Below are positions 31,673 to 43,100 of a stretch of 64,000 bases of DNA, piece after piece; position 1 is the stretch's first letter, and each line of letters opens with the position of its first letter. The DNA lies in the NCBI RefSeq assembly GCF_000003815.2, contig NC_049996.1, forward strand, positions 16,658,930 to 16,722,929. The letters are read 5' to 3'. The notes under the pieces are model-generated. The model searched no databases. It saw only the letters and a program-made list of their open reading frames with translations, and was not told the origin of the DNA. The stretch comes from Branchiostoma floridae. Taxonomy: Eukaryota; Chordata; Leptocardii; Amphioxiformes; Branchiostomatidae. Made by a program: the position numbers and the translations under genes.

Positions 31673-34005
31673 ATGATGGGTGAGCCTACAGTGGGGTTGA
31701 AGGCTGGGAGAGGATACCACCAGCGGTTCGGCGCGCGGTCACAGAAAACCCCGGCCGTGCAGGAGTCTGGTAAGGGGAAAGTGGCCGTGGGAGCCAGCGG
31801 GAACAAGTTCGCGGCCATGCGGGCCATGTTCGAGCGGGGCGCCGCCGAGGACGGGGAGAACAAGCCGGCGCCGCCGCCAAGACGGAGGGCGAAAGATTCG
31901 AGTATGAAGCGACCCGACAGCTGGATACTCCAAGATAAGACGGAGGGGAAGACGGCTGAGAAGACGGAGGAGAAAACGGCTGGAAGATCTTATCGCAACG
32001 AAGATGATAAGAACGCTGCGGTGGAGAAGAGTAAGCTGTCGTCCCGCAGAACTGTCAATCAAAAAACGCCGTTTTCCCGCGAAAAGACAGCCGAGAAGAC
32101 GGCGGGAAGATCGTCTCGAAACGAAGATGATAAGAACGCGGCGGTGGAGAAGAGTAAGCTGTCGTCCCGCAGAACTGTCAATCAAAAAACGCCGTTTTCC
32201 CGCGAAAAGACAGCCGAGAAGACGGCGGGAAGATCGTCTCGAAACGAAGATGATAAGAACGCGGCGGTGGAGACGCACAAGCTGTCGTCCCACAGAACTG
32301 TCAATCAAAACACGCCGTTTTCCCGCGAGAAGACGACGGAAGACAGACTCGGTTCGAATATCAGGGAGAAAACAGACAGAGCGCCCGAGCCACCAAAACG
32401 AGAATCCCCCAAGACAGCACCCAGAGATAACGTCTTGAGAAAGGCGACGCCGTCTTCAGCACCGACGGAAGATGTAGAAACGTCGAAGACGTCAAAACCC
32501 CTCAGAAGACTCGTGAACGGAGTCTCCGAGGAGCGGAAACATTCGGAGACGCGTTCTATCTCGACGCCCAAAGTTGCCACAGAAAAGTTTACAGACGAGA
32601 CTGTGTTGAGTGTGATTGAGGACAGAAACAAGATGGCGGACACGGAACCTGAGAACTCCTCAGAGATGGGAGGCGGGGGGAGCCTGACGGCAGAGGTTGT
32701 GTTTGTAGACGAGGTTGTCTCAGAGGAAGAGAGCGAAACTGTCCCGCGGACAGGTACGTCAAGCAGAGGTCAGCTCGCTGATGACGTCCCTGCCGTACAG
32801 GTGAGCCGAGAAATCAGAACGTCGACGTCACGGCGGCGGCGAGTGGGACGTCATGACGCACCGGACGTCAACTCTTACGAGCTGCACATCAGCGAGAACG
32901 GAACGTCAGATGAAGATCCGAGTAGGACTAACGTTGGCGTAGAAAACGTCGCTGAGAGGGTGACGCCTACGCCAGCGCCACGTCGGAACAGAGTTAACCC
33001 CCACAGGGACGTTGACGCTGCGACGCCGGTAAGTAAGGATGATACTACTAACGGCGTAGACGTCCGGGAATCGGTGCAAACAAAATCGTCCACGCAAAGT
33101 CGACGCATAGCTGACGGAGACGAAAAGAACATTGGACTAAATGGAACGTCGACGTCAACGCAGCGTCAGAACAACGTTACCCCCCGCAAAACCGTCGAAG
33201 CAGAGACGAGCGGCGAGAACAGGACAGCACCAAGGACCGATGATACCAACGGCGTTGACGTCAACTCAGAAAAACTGGTCCAAAAGGAAACAGCCGCGCA
33301 GCGTCGGCGCCAAGCAGATGTTGCCCTGGAAAATATCGGCAAAAATGACTCTTTGACGCGACCTCAAAGCAAGTTGGCCGCTGAAACAGACGAAGAAGAA
33401 AAAAGCGCTGAAAACGGAACATCGACGCAACGCCGGGGTGAGATAACCAACGTCGACGTAGAGAAAAGCAACGAGGACGGCACGTCGACGCGACGTCGAA
33501 GTAGGATTGCCGCAGATGTAGGTGACGCAGATAAATCCAGCGAGAAAGACGCTCCGACGCGACGTCGCAGCAGAATAGCTGACGTCGACGTCGAGAAAAA
33601 CGACGCTAACGGAGCGCCGACGCGACGCCGCAGCAGAGTAGCTGACGTCGACGATAACGGCGAAAACGGAGCGCCGACGCGACGACGCAGCAGGATAGCG
33701 GCGGAAATAGACGACGTCGACGCCGAGCTGGCGCGGCCGCGGTACCGACGTCGGGACAGAGACGCCGCCGACGCCGACCTGGACGTGCCAACGCGCCGCC
33801 GGAGCAGGAACGGCGACGTCGCGACGTCAGTGACGGGCCGCGCCCGTGCGACGCTGCTTCCCGAGGACGGGACGCTGGAGCTGAACTCGGCGGCGTACGG
33901 CAAGGTGGCGACGCTGCAGTGGGGGTTCCGCGCGCCCGGGTACGCAGACAGGCTGGACAGGAGGCGCCCGCTCGAGAAGATGAACGGGGATGAGATGGCG
34001 CTTAG
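31673..34005 (+). CDS. Exon 1: disordered, repeated N-terminal region
   Basis: The frame is open from 31352, but a strong acceptor (tttgtttccag) ends at 31646 and the first ATGs after it are at 31673 and 31676, so I start there; upstream exons are possible. Residues about 105-210 contain three tandem copies of a 41-residue unit (AGRSSRNEDDKNAAVEKSKL then SSRRTVNQKTPFSREKTAEK). Near the end are five or six copies of a [AS]PTRRRSRIADVD motif. A short conserved-looking stretch GNKFAAMRAMFERGAAE precedes a Pro-rich PAPPPRRR. The exon ends AAYGKVATLQWGFRAPGY... ALR at a TAG|gtaggg donor (34005/34006). The region is predicted to be unstructured, and its role is unknown. Confidence 0.75.
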
Positions 34006-34127
34006 GTAGGGCCGGATTCTAACGTTGTCGGTTTTCATGTTTAGAATAACGTTTTTGTTGAAATATCTTTATTTCAGTAGAATTATGTATTTGTGGTTAT
34101 GTATGACTGTATGTGTGTGTGTGTGTG

Positions 34128-34158
<31 letters not shown>

Positions 34159-37100
34159 CCGTGCTCGCTAGACAGTGTGAGTGAGAAAGCTAGAGAGGGG
34201 GAACTAGAGAGAGTTAGAGAGGGCGAAAGCTAGAGAGAGAGAAAGAGACAGCTAGAGAGAGAGGGAGAGAGCTAGAGAGACAGCTAGAGAGAGCGAGAGA
34301 GCTAGATACAGATAAAGTTGGTCTCCAAACAGATGTTAGGATAAGATATCGTAACGTTTTCAGACAAGCCGGCTTTTCCAAAAGCCAGAAAGCCTCACAT
34401 GTTTCACCCCAACCTCTGCTTGGAGAGTCCCATGCCCATTGTTTACCCCGCACACACACGCACCATTTGGCGTCTGACGGAAACTCCGCATGATTTAGTG
34501 TTTCCGTAATTCCCGCCCAAACGCTGTTCACACCGGAAGTGCAGTTTGCCGTGACAAACACCGAAGGTATGTACTCTGTGATTACCTGTGCACAGGTACG
34601 CCCAGGTGAGACCACAGGTGAGGCCCCATTGTCTTAGACTGCCTGGAGCGACAGACCACTGTTGTTGTGTGCGTGTGCGTCAGACTAGAACGTAAATAGT
34701 TCAGTATATACGTTATTCCAGTGCCATGTTCTGGCATGTGATTTTGAGGCGTTTTTGTCCTGACGTCGTTATAGTCTATAACAGGCTTCTTGGGCTACCG
34801 GAGAGATGCTAGTACATGTAATTGACCAAATACGGCGGATAATCCTGTGAGAAAAGTGCGTGCTGTTTTTAATAATCATCTTCGAAATCATCTATTTTAA
34901 GTTTGTGTTTTAGAGCTAGTAACAATATGGATATTTTGATAATGTTAAGCCTATATTTGTTTAATTTGTCAGAAGCAACGTTAAGCAACATCTTTACTAG
35001 GGCCGACAAACACCACACTAGTTAGTACCGTAGCTGGAGACAACAGGGCTTTGTTCAACATTGCAGTCGAGTCGATACATACTTAGCCTTGATCAGGCCT
35101 GTCGAGGTTATACTGGCTTTAGAACTTGGTTTATTGTCATAGTTTACACATCAACAGAGAATGGTTGGTTCGTTTACAGTGTTTGGTTGGATTTTGCTTT
35201 ATTACAGTACAAAAAATGCTCCATCAACTGGGTAACGTTACGTTTTGCAAACGGTCAGAAAGCTTCCGCTGTCATTCGTCACTAGCGTACTGCCTGTATG
35301 ATTACGTTAATAATTTGTGTGAGTCAAACGCCTGTAATTGGGTATTAAGTGGATTATGGCCGCCATGATCACAGAGCAAATACGTCACTAGAGGTGCCGA
35401 AGTTCCCAGGATATCCGACTGTGTTCTTCACACGTGCAGTTTGTACACGTTATCATTACGCTAAGGTCACGCATTACTGAATCACACACTCAGGACATTC
35501 CCACGACTGTTCTTCCGACCACCCCCTAACCAAGCGCTCCCAAGTAATCGGCACTGGGCCGGGAGTAGCCTGGGATCATTTGATTGCATCCAAGCAGGAT
35601 ATGAATGAATGAAGACCTTTATTCATAATTGTACGTTTTTGCTTTCTAACAAGCTAAGTACAGGTCAATGTGAATAGGGTACATCTGACTTTCCTGACTT
35701 TGATTTACCTTCCACCAGGCCTTCCTACGGGGGTTCGGAGATCGTAGAATTCGGCAAAAAAAATCGAGAAATTGGCCAGGGGAGTAAGTCCACGCTTAGG
35801 TTCATGTTACCCTGCGCGGCCGACCAACTCCTCTGGTAGCAAAACTCCCCTGGCAAGTTATTCTCCCTATAATAGCCAGCGTAGTCAGTCGGGTAGAGAG
35901 TGACTTTGATTCGTCACAATGTACATGGTGACTAGGGAGAAAGGAGTGGAACTAGTTAGATGTCATGACATTTCTCAGGGCTTTTTATCCAGGCCCATGG
36001 TGTCACGATAGTCTCCAGACTACTATTAGTATATTAGTCGTGAGCAAAGTCATCTGTAGTAGTTGGGAATTGGTTGGCGACCTCAAGGTTGCCTACTTTT
36101 CTGTAAAAGTCGTGTGCGCCAACCGACTTTACATTCTGAAACATCAAGTTTGGTAAAGTCATAGTCATACATGTAGTCTGTTTAGGTGAGAAGAAGAGCA
36201 AGTGAATATGACTGGTTCCAGACACCGGCGACCTAGGTTGGGGAGTGATCGGGAGCAAAGTATGGCTGGGGCTTTAGAAGACGCGCTTTATTAGTCTCCA
36301 AGCAGACCCTACGGTGCCTAAAGAGATAGTATCAAAGCTGGCAAAGGAGTATAGCCGGCCAAAGGGAGATAACCGGCCAAAGGGAGTCAAACGGGCACAG
36401 GAGCTATACTAAGTCCCTTGCCAGCTTTGATACTATTTCTAAGGCACCGTAGGGTCTGCTTGGAGACTATCACACAGACTAGTGAAAAGCCGAGCGTTCC
36501 TAATCTCCAAGCAGATCCTACGACAGTATCAAAAGCTGCCTGGAACTACCGGAGCCAAACACACTCCTAGACCGGCTTCACCCCTCTGACAACTTTTGAT
36601 ACTATCTTAGGCTACCGTAGGATCTGCTTGGAGATTAGAGCAATCCGTATAAGCTCCCGGAATATCCGTGTGATGACACTGGGCGGGTTTCACGTCGTCT
36701 GATGAGAAAGCGCGGGAAAACACCGGGCGAGTTTCATGTCGTCTGATTAGAAAGCGCGGGAAATCCCGGCTGATGCAGGGGTCACTCCAGGTCAGCCCTG
36801 AATAGTCCCCTCCGTGGGAAACCAAGAGTATCGTGGCCGATAATGGGCCTGTGCTTGTTTACGTTAGAGAGCCTTTATTCACATGCAAGTGTAGGTATAG
36901 TCAAGATCAATCATTCAGCTTCAACTTCGGCATAACACTCTCCAGGCGTTTGACATGATATTAAGAAAAGAAACTTTATTGAGTTCATAATGAGTCACTA
37001 ATAATCCACTCTTACTCCACTCCACTCTTCGTTTTGGAAGAGGTGTACCGAACAGGCTAATTTCCTACCTGCTCTTGTTTATGTTAAAACACTTGTAGTC

Positions 37101-40100
37101 ACCAGACGTGTTGTTATACCATTTCGTTTCGCGCTTGACGAAAAACTTTGAAGAAAAGCTAGGCGCAATTAGAGGAAAATCGCCCCAGTTTTGTTCATTA
37201 GAGAGATAATCATTGAGCTTTTTTGTGTGCAAACATGTCATCAGTTGAACAAAAGCGGACTTAGTCAGGACTTAGTTAGATTTCCTGCGCAATAAACCTG
37301 TTAATTCGAGTATACGTCCTCCGCGATTCGGCGGCAGAGTAACAGCATTCCTTAGCCTCCGCCGGGCCTTCTGCGAGGTACGGGGATCGTAGATTTCGGC
37401 AAAAATTGAGAACATTGGCCAGGGGGGTCAGTCCACGCTTTGGTACATGTTTACCCTCCGGCCTCCACCAGGCCTTCCTACGGAGGTACGGGGATCGTAG
37501 GATTCGGTTTCAAGTCAATTCATTGATCCAAAGTGACATGGATCAAAGTTTAAAAGTTTCTCTTTAAGAGAATATCTTTAAATCTACTGACTCCTACCTG
37601 TATTCTACCAGCAGAATATGTGTTTCCGACGGATTGTACTCTCTTCCTTGGCACCACAATACAGTAGAAGCCAGTTAATTGTAGTCTCTACCAGACTCCG
37701 GATCGCTGGAAAATCGTAGAAATGGAACAAATAGAGAGGAATATAACCGGCCTGGGAACAGCTCGCCATCGCGTGCTGTTCCCTGGCCGGTTATATTCCT
37801 CTGGTCGGCTTACTCTTCTGATTTGTTCCATTTCTACGAATTTTCCAGCGATCCGGAGCCTGGTAGAGACTAAGTTAATTGCACAACGGATTACCGCACA
37901 CTTCTGTTGATTGCACGAAATCCCAAAGTACCGTAGTGATGTAGTCCAGCTAAATAACTTCGCTGTGTTGCACCATCCGGATAATTGCACAAATGTGCTG
38001 GCAAACGGGGAGTGCAATTAAACGGCTTCTACTGTACTAAAATCATATGTGACGAATATGACGGCGCCTTTATGAGGGCCCTGTGGCAGGTTGTCGGATT
38101 GCAGTCTCTTACTTGGCACCACAATACAGTAGAAGCCAGTTAATTGCACAACGGATTACCGCACACTTCTGTTGATTGCACGAAATCCCAAAATACCGGA
38201 GTGATGCGGTCCCGCCAGTCCAGCTGAATAACTTCGCTTTGTTGCACCATCCGGATAGTTGCACAAAATGTGCTGGCAAACGGGGAGTGCAATTGTACTA
38301 AAATCCTTGATGACGAATATGACGGCATCTTTATTAGGGCCCTGTGGCAGCTTGTCGCCACCGTATCTCTGTCCGCCATCTTCTGATCCGCCATCTTCCC
38401 TCTGATCTGCGGGAGAACACTGGCCGGGTAAAGCACAGGTCGGACCGGTTAGGGGATGACTGAGGTATTGTGTGTGTACAAATCTCTGTGTAGATACGGA
38501 CTGTGTAAAGTGAGCCTATTATGGGGACGGATTCAACTTTAGTTCCGACACAAAAGGGACGAACTCGACACTTTTTTCCACCTGCTCTGAGACCAGTTAT
38601 TATGGCAGAGACCAGGCAAATAATAGTCAAAGATTTCCAAGTCCACTGTTTCTATGTGGAACAGAGTTTCATTAAAGCCTTGTCTATAATGATATGTAGC
38701 AGAAATGTCATGTATTGACCTGTGAGCGGCAGTGGTTGATCGACTTTAGTGTTGCTCAGTGGTGGATAATGCGAAGCTATAAATGAGAAGGCCTTGGTAT
38801 GGCTGCAGTACTGGCACGGAACGATATGGTGATGAGTGGTGGATAGACTTACCCCGTTGGCCAAAGCGATGCGATGAATGTCAGACCGTTTCCAGAGCCT
38901 ACACAGGCCAACTTAGTTGGCTCCTGATAGTGATAAACATGAACATGATTGTGATCGGGCTGGGGTCTGGAATCTAGGCTGGTGATGCCGGTGATGTAAT
39001 TTTTGCAACAAGCTGAATCATTCTCCATAATGTAATGTATGAACAGAAGGACTTTCAACTAGAACCAAACTTGGGTCCAAGTCCAGACCCTACAGCCCTG
39101 GGTTCGAAGCCCTGACATGCCACGTTGATGTTGTACCCTTAGGAAATGCAATTTGCACGACTTTCCTGAGCTCACTTCACTCAGATGAAAATTCGTTAGG
39201 TTAAGTACTGTTCAGTACGAACCTGGTGTGTTATGCCATGAGGTGGTTTACCGGGTATACAATACAAACAGACAGATCTGTGTTGATCCTTATAGCGGAT
39301 TAGTAGACAATAGTTGAGCAGCACATCGATGGTAAGGCACATCCCAGGCGCTTACTCCAGGCGGGGCGGTAAGCTGTGAGATCCAGGCGGTGTGGCTGTA
39401 TAAGTCTCATCAGTCGGGCTGCCTCTGAAGTGTACAGGACACCTTTGTCTGTGGCTGTAGATTACAGACTACAGGTGTAAGGCAGGGATAATCATAAAGA
39501 TTCGCGAAGGTCGTCTTTGAAAGCTGAAGACTTGTGTAATGAGTAATTTGTACATCTGTAGGATGGAAGGTATAAACCGGAGTCAAGTCCTGATTGTGTT
39601 CTGGTATTTGTGGTGGCTTCAGGTATGGGGTGTGGGTGGGTCTGAGGTGTAAAGTAGAGAGGAGGGATTCGACTTGACCTTCGGGAAGTGTGCTCTAAAG
39701 GTTGGAGTTGGATCATCGTGAAAGCTGGAAATTCGTGTGGCGAGTTGTTACCGCTATGTGGGATTGGGGGCTGTAACGTGAGTCTAAACTCGCCATTGTG
39801 CTCCGGTATTTGTATAGCGCTTAGTTTCGTCCTTGATATTTGTAAGTTGGTTCATGTAAATGATAGGAATTCGAGTTTACCTGAAGCATGTTAAGTAGGG
39901 AGAAAATCAAGGCGAACGCTTGAAATTCGGGTGATTAGTTATTTTCATTGTGTGGGACCGAGGGAAGAGATCTAAAGCAAGGTATGATCGTGTTCCGGTA
40001 TTTGCAAGAGGATTACATTCGTCCTTGATATGTGGACGTTTGGTCCAGGCACAGGGTAGGAATTTAAAGTTCTTACGGAATAGATTCTGATGTTTTAAGT

Positions 40101-43100
40101 ACAGTCATCAATGCAAACATGAAATGTTTATATGATATGGTGTGAGGCCTACTGACCAATAACTGACAAATGGCCGGCCAGCTTGGCCCCATCACCACAG
40201 CCACCGTTGGACACTACTAGTGTTTAGCTCGGGCGCTTGGTACCTGGTGACCTAGACTGATTAAATCTCGCTTATAGCAGCCGGCCCAACATCCGTCGAG
40301 CCCCGCGGGGAGTTACAGCCCTGAACAGCGGAGTTTGCGTTACACAGACTACCTGTTAACCATGCCGTCGTGAGTTCGGCGCTATCTCTTCGTTGTCGGG
40401 GAAGATTAACGGGGTTGGTTGGTTAACGTTGGTAACTCTAAAGGCCAGCTGGAAAAGATTAGCTGCCAGAAATAGTCCAGTACTTGGGCGAGACATTTAG
40501 GTAAGAAGATACGCGAGATCCAGTTAGTCACTATTTGAAACGTCGAAGATCATCAGATCTTGCTAGGTGTCATTGACAAAAGGCAGTAGATGCTACATGA
40601 AAACGTCTGACCGTTCCTTAATCCATCCAGTTACTTCAGTAACTCACTGTTATCTCTTGAGTCCTGTGCTTAGAATAGCGGAACTAGCAGGTAAAACACC
40701 CCTATGGGGACAGGTAGAGAATGGTTACCCGGCTAGTGGACCGGCGGAGAATGGTTACCCGGCAAGTGGACCTGCGGAGAATGGTTACCCGGCTAGTGGA
40801 CCGGCGGAGAATGGTTACCCGGCTAGTGGACCTGCGGAGAATGGTTACCCGGCTAGTGGACCGGCGGAGAATGGTTACCCGGCTAGTGGACCGGCGGAGA
40901 ATGGTTACCCGGCTAGTGGACCTGCGGAGAATGGTTACCCGGCTAGTGGACCTGCGGAGAATGGTTACCCGGCTAGTGGACCGGCGGAGAATGGTTACCC
41001 GGCTAGTGGACCGGCGGAGAATGGTTACCCGGCTAGTGGACCGGCGGAGAATGGTTACCCGGCTAGTGGACCGGCGGAGAATGGTTACCCGGCTAGACCA
41101 TTTGGTACGGCTCAGAAATGCTTCCGTGTTTCCCGAGCCGCGCCAAACGTGTTCGGCACGTCCGCTAATCCCACACAAACATTCGGGAAACACACAAACA
41201 GGGCCGGGCGGGGTCTATAACAGCACGTCCTGGTATGATGATGCCGTGCATGTGGTGCTCCGCCTTCCCAGTCAAAACAAGTTTCGAAAACACCTGACAT
41301 GATGAAATGGATAAACTAAGGAATGTTGAATAAAACAAAATTGAATAGAACTGAAATGGAGCTAAAATAGAATAGAATTGAATAGAAAAGAAAAGAAAAT
41401 ACTATACTACTAGTATAGGTGAAGAGTTCCGGAAGGGACCTAAAATGACCCCAGCTTCTCACTGTCAAGTTCATCGTTTCCGGGTCATATTCCAAACAAC
41501 ATATTCCATACCACAAAGTAGCCCCATAACACAAACCAAGACTTAGTAACGTTAGCTGTTGTCAGTCAAGTCGAAAACTTAGCCGTGACCGAAGCCGCCA
41601 AGAACACATGTCGGGAACTTACCATCGATGCCCTGTTACTACCCACTTACACATACATGACAAACTAGCCAGCACTAAACAAGCCCAAATATGTCAAGGC
41701 GCCGTCGTCAAAGACGCCGAACATATGCCGTTTGCTCTTCCTTGTCCAAAATGCCAGAAATGCTTGACTGTGTTTTCTTTTGGGCCATTGACGCAGAACG
41801 TCGCATTTCACGAAGAAAAAATAGAAACTTTTTTTTTTTTTAAATAGAAAATACTAGCGAAGTTTCCGTGTGTTTATAAACGTCCTTCGTAGCTACTCAA
41901 GCCTAGAACTGAACTCAGGTTTAACACCGTCACACGACATACAAACCGCATTAGAAGTTGTTAGAAACGTCTTCTCGTGCCATCCAAACGCTCGCACGAC
42001 ACGTAAACAGCCCCGAATGTGTTCCGCAGCGTCGCGAGGCGTCAGTCAGCCGTCAGACGGAGACAACCCAGGATCCGTCCCGTCTCCGCGGCGCTGGCAG
42101 AAATGTGAACAATGCTGACCTTGGGTAACCTCTGTCGGGAGACGCTCCTTAGTCCACTTCTCAGGTGGTCCCCACCTTGTCTACAAGCAGAAGAGCGGGG
42201 ATTGTTTTCGTTCGTCTGACTTGCACCGGTTTCAGTGACAGCCGTCCGTCCATTGTGAATACGAAGTTCATAGTTGGCCTTGGATGGACGGTTACAAGTC
42301 ACAAGAATCTGTCTGTCTTCACACTTAGCCTTTGTGTGCACAGTTTTGTGCCTGTGTGTTTATACATTGTGCCCCCCTCTCTGTTTGTGCTTGTATTCTT
42401 GTATGTGTGTCAGTATGGATGTGTGTGCGTGTGTCTGTGGCACTGTGCGCAATCTGCGCAAAGGGGGGGGGGGGGGGGGGGTTCTACCATTACCTTGCTT
42501 CTACTATGTTTCCATCGCCAGACTCAGTCCGTTGGTAAATTGAACTCGGTTGACCTTCACGGTATTTGTTAATGAGGTATTTAAAAAATGCCAGTCGGCT
42601 CAGAGTTCAGGCTGTCACACGGGATCGCACGGGCCTGCACGCCGCAATGCTGTAGCCTCCACAACAGGCTCCGCCACGGGCCTGCACGCCGCAATGCTGT
42701 AGCCTCCACAACAGGCTCCACCACGGGCCTGCACGCCGCAATGCTGTAGCCTCCACAACAGGCTCCACCACGGGCCTGCGTGCCGCAATGCTGTAGCCTC
42801 CACAACAGGCTCCACCACGGGCCTGCACGCCGCAATGCTGTAGCCTCCACAACAGGCTCCACCACGGGCCTGCACGCCGCAATGCTGTAGCCTCCACAAC
42901 AGGCTCCACCACGGGCCTGCACGCCGCAATGCTGTAGCCTCCACAACAGGCTCCACCACGGGCCTGCACGCCGCAATGCTGTAGCCTCCACAACAGGCTC
43001 CGCCACGGGCCTGCACGCCGCAATGCTGTAGCCTCCACAACAGGCTCCACCACGGGCCTGCACGCCGCAATGCTGTAGCCTCCACAACAGGCTCCGCCAC

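Larger units (their letters stand above)
37637..38370. repeat. Tandem segmental duplication (about 260-bp unit)
   Basis: Two consecutive units begin 'cttggcaccacaatacagta' (37648 and 38111) and end with 'gacgaatatgacggc' and 'agggccctgtggcag' (38050-38090 and 38312-38350). Each contains a Tigger-like MITE. Unit 1 is 200 bp longer because a second MITE is nested in it. Confidence 0.8.

Noticed and set aside
39095-39125. tRNA gene suggested by 'gggttcgaagccc'
   Set aside because: No matching acceptor or anticodon stem could be drawn. A SINE head is more likely.
40702-41302. Alternative frames over the 30-bp array (VTRLVDRRRM, SRVTILRRST repeats)
   Set aside because: By-products of the repeat. 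One frame was kept only as a finding.
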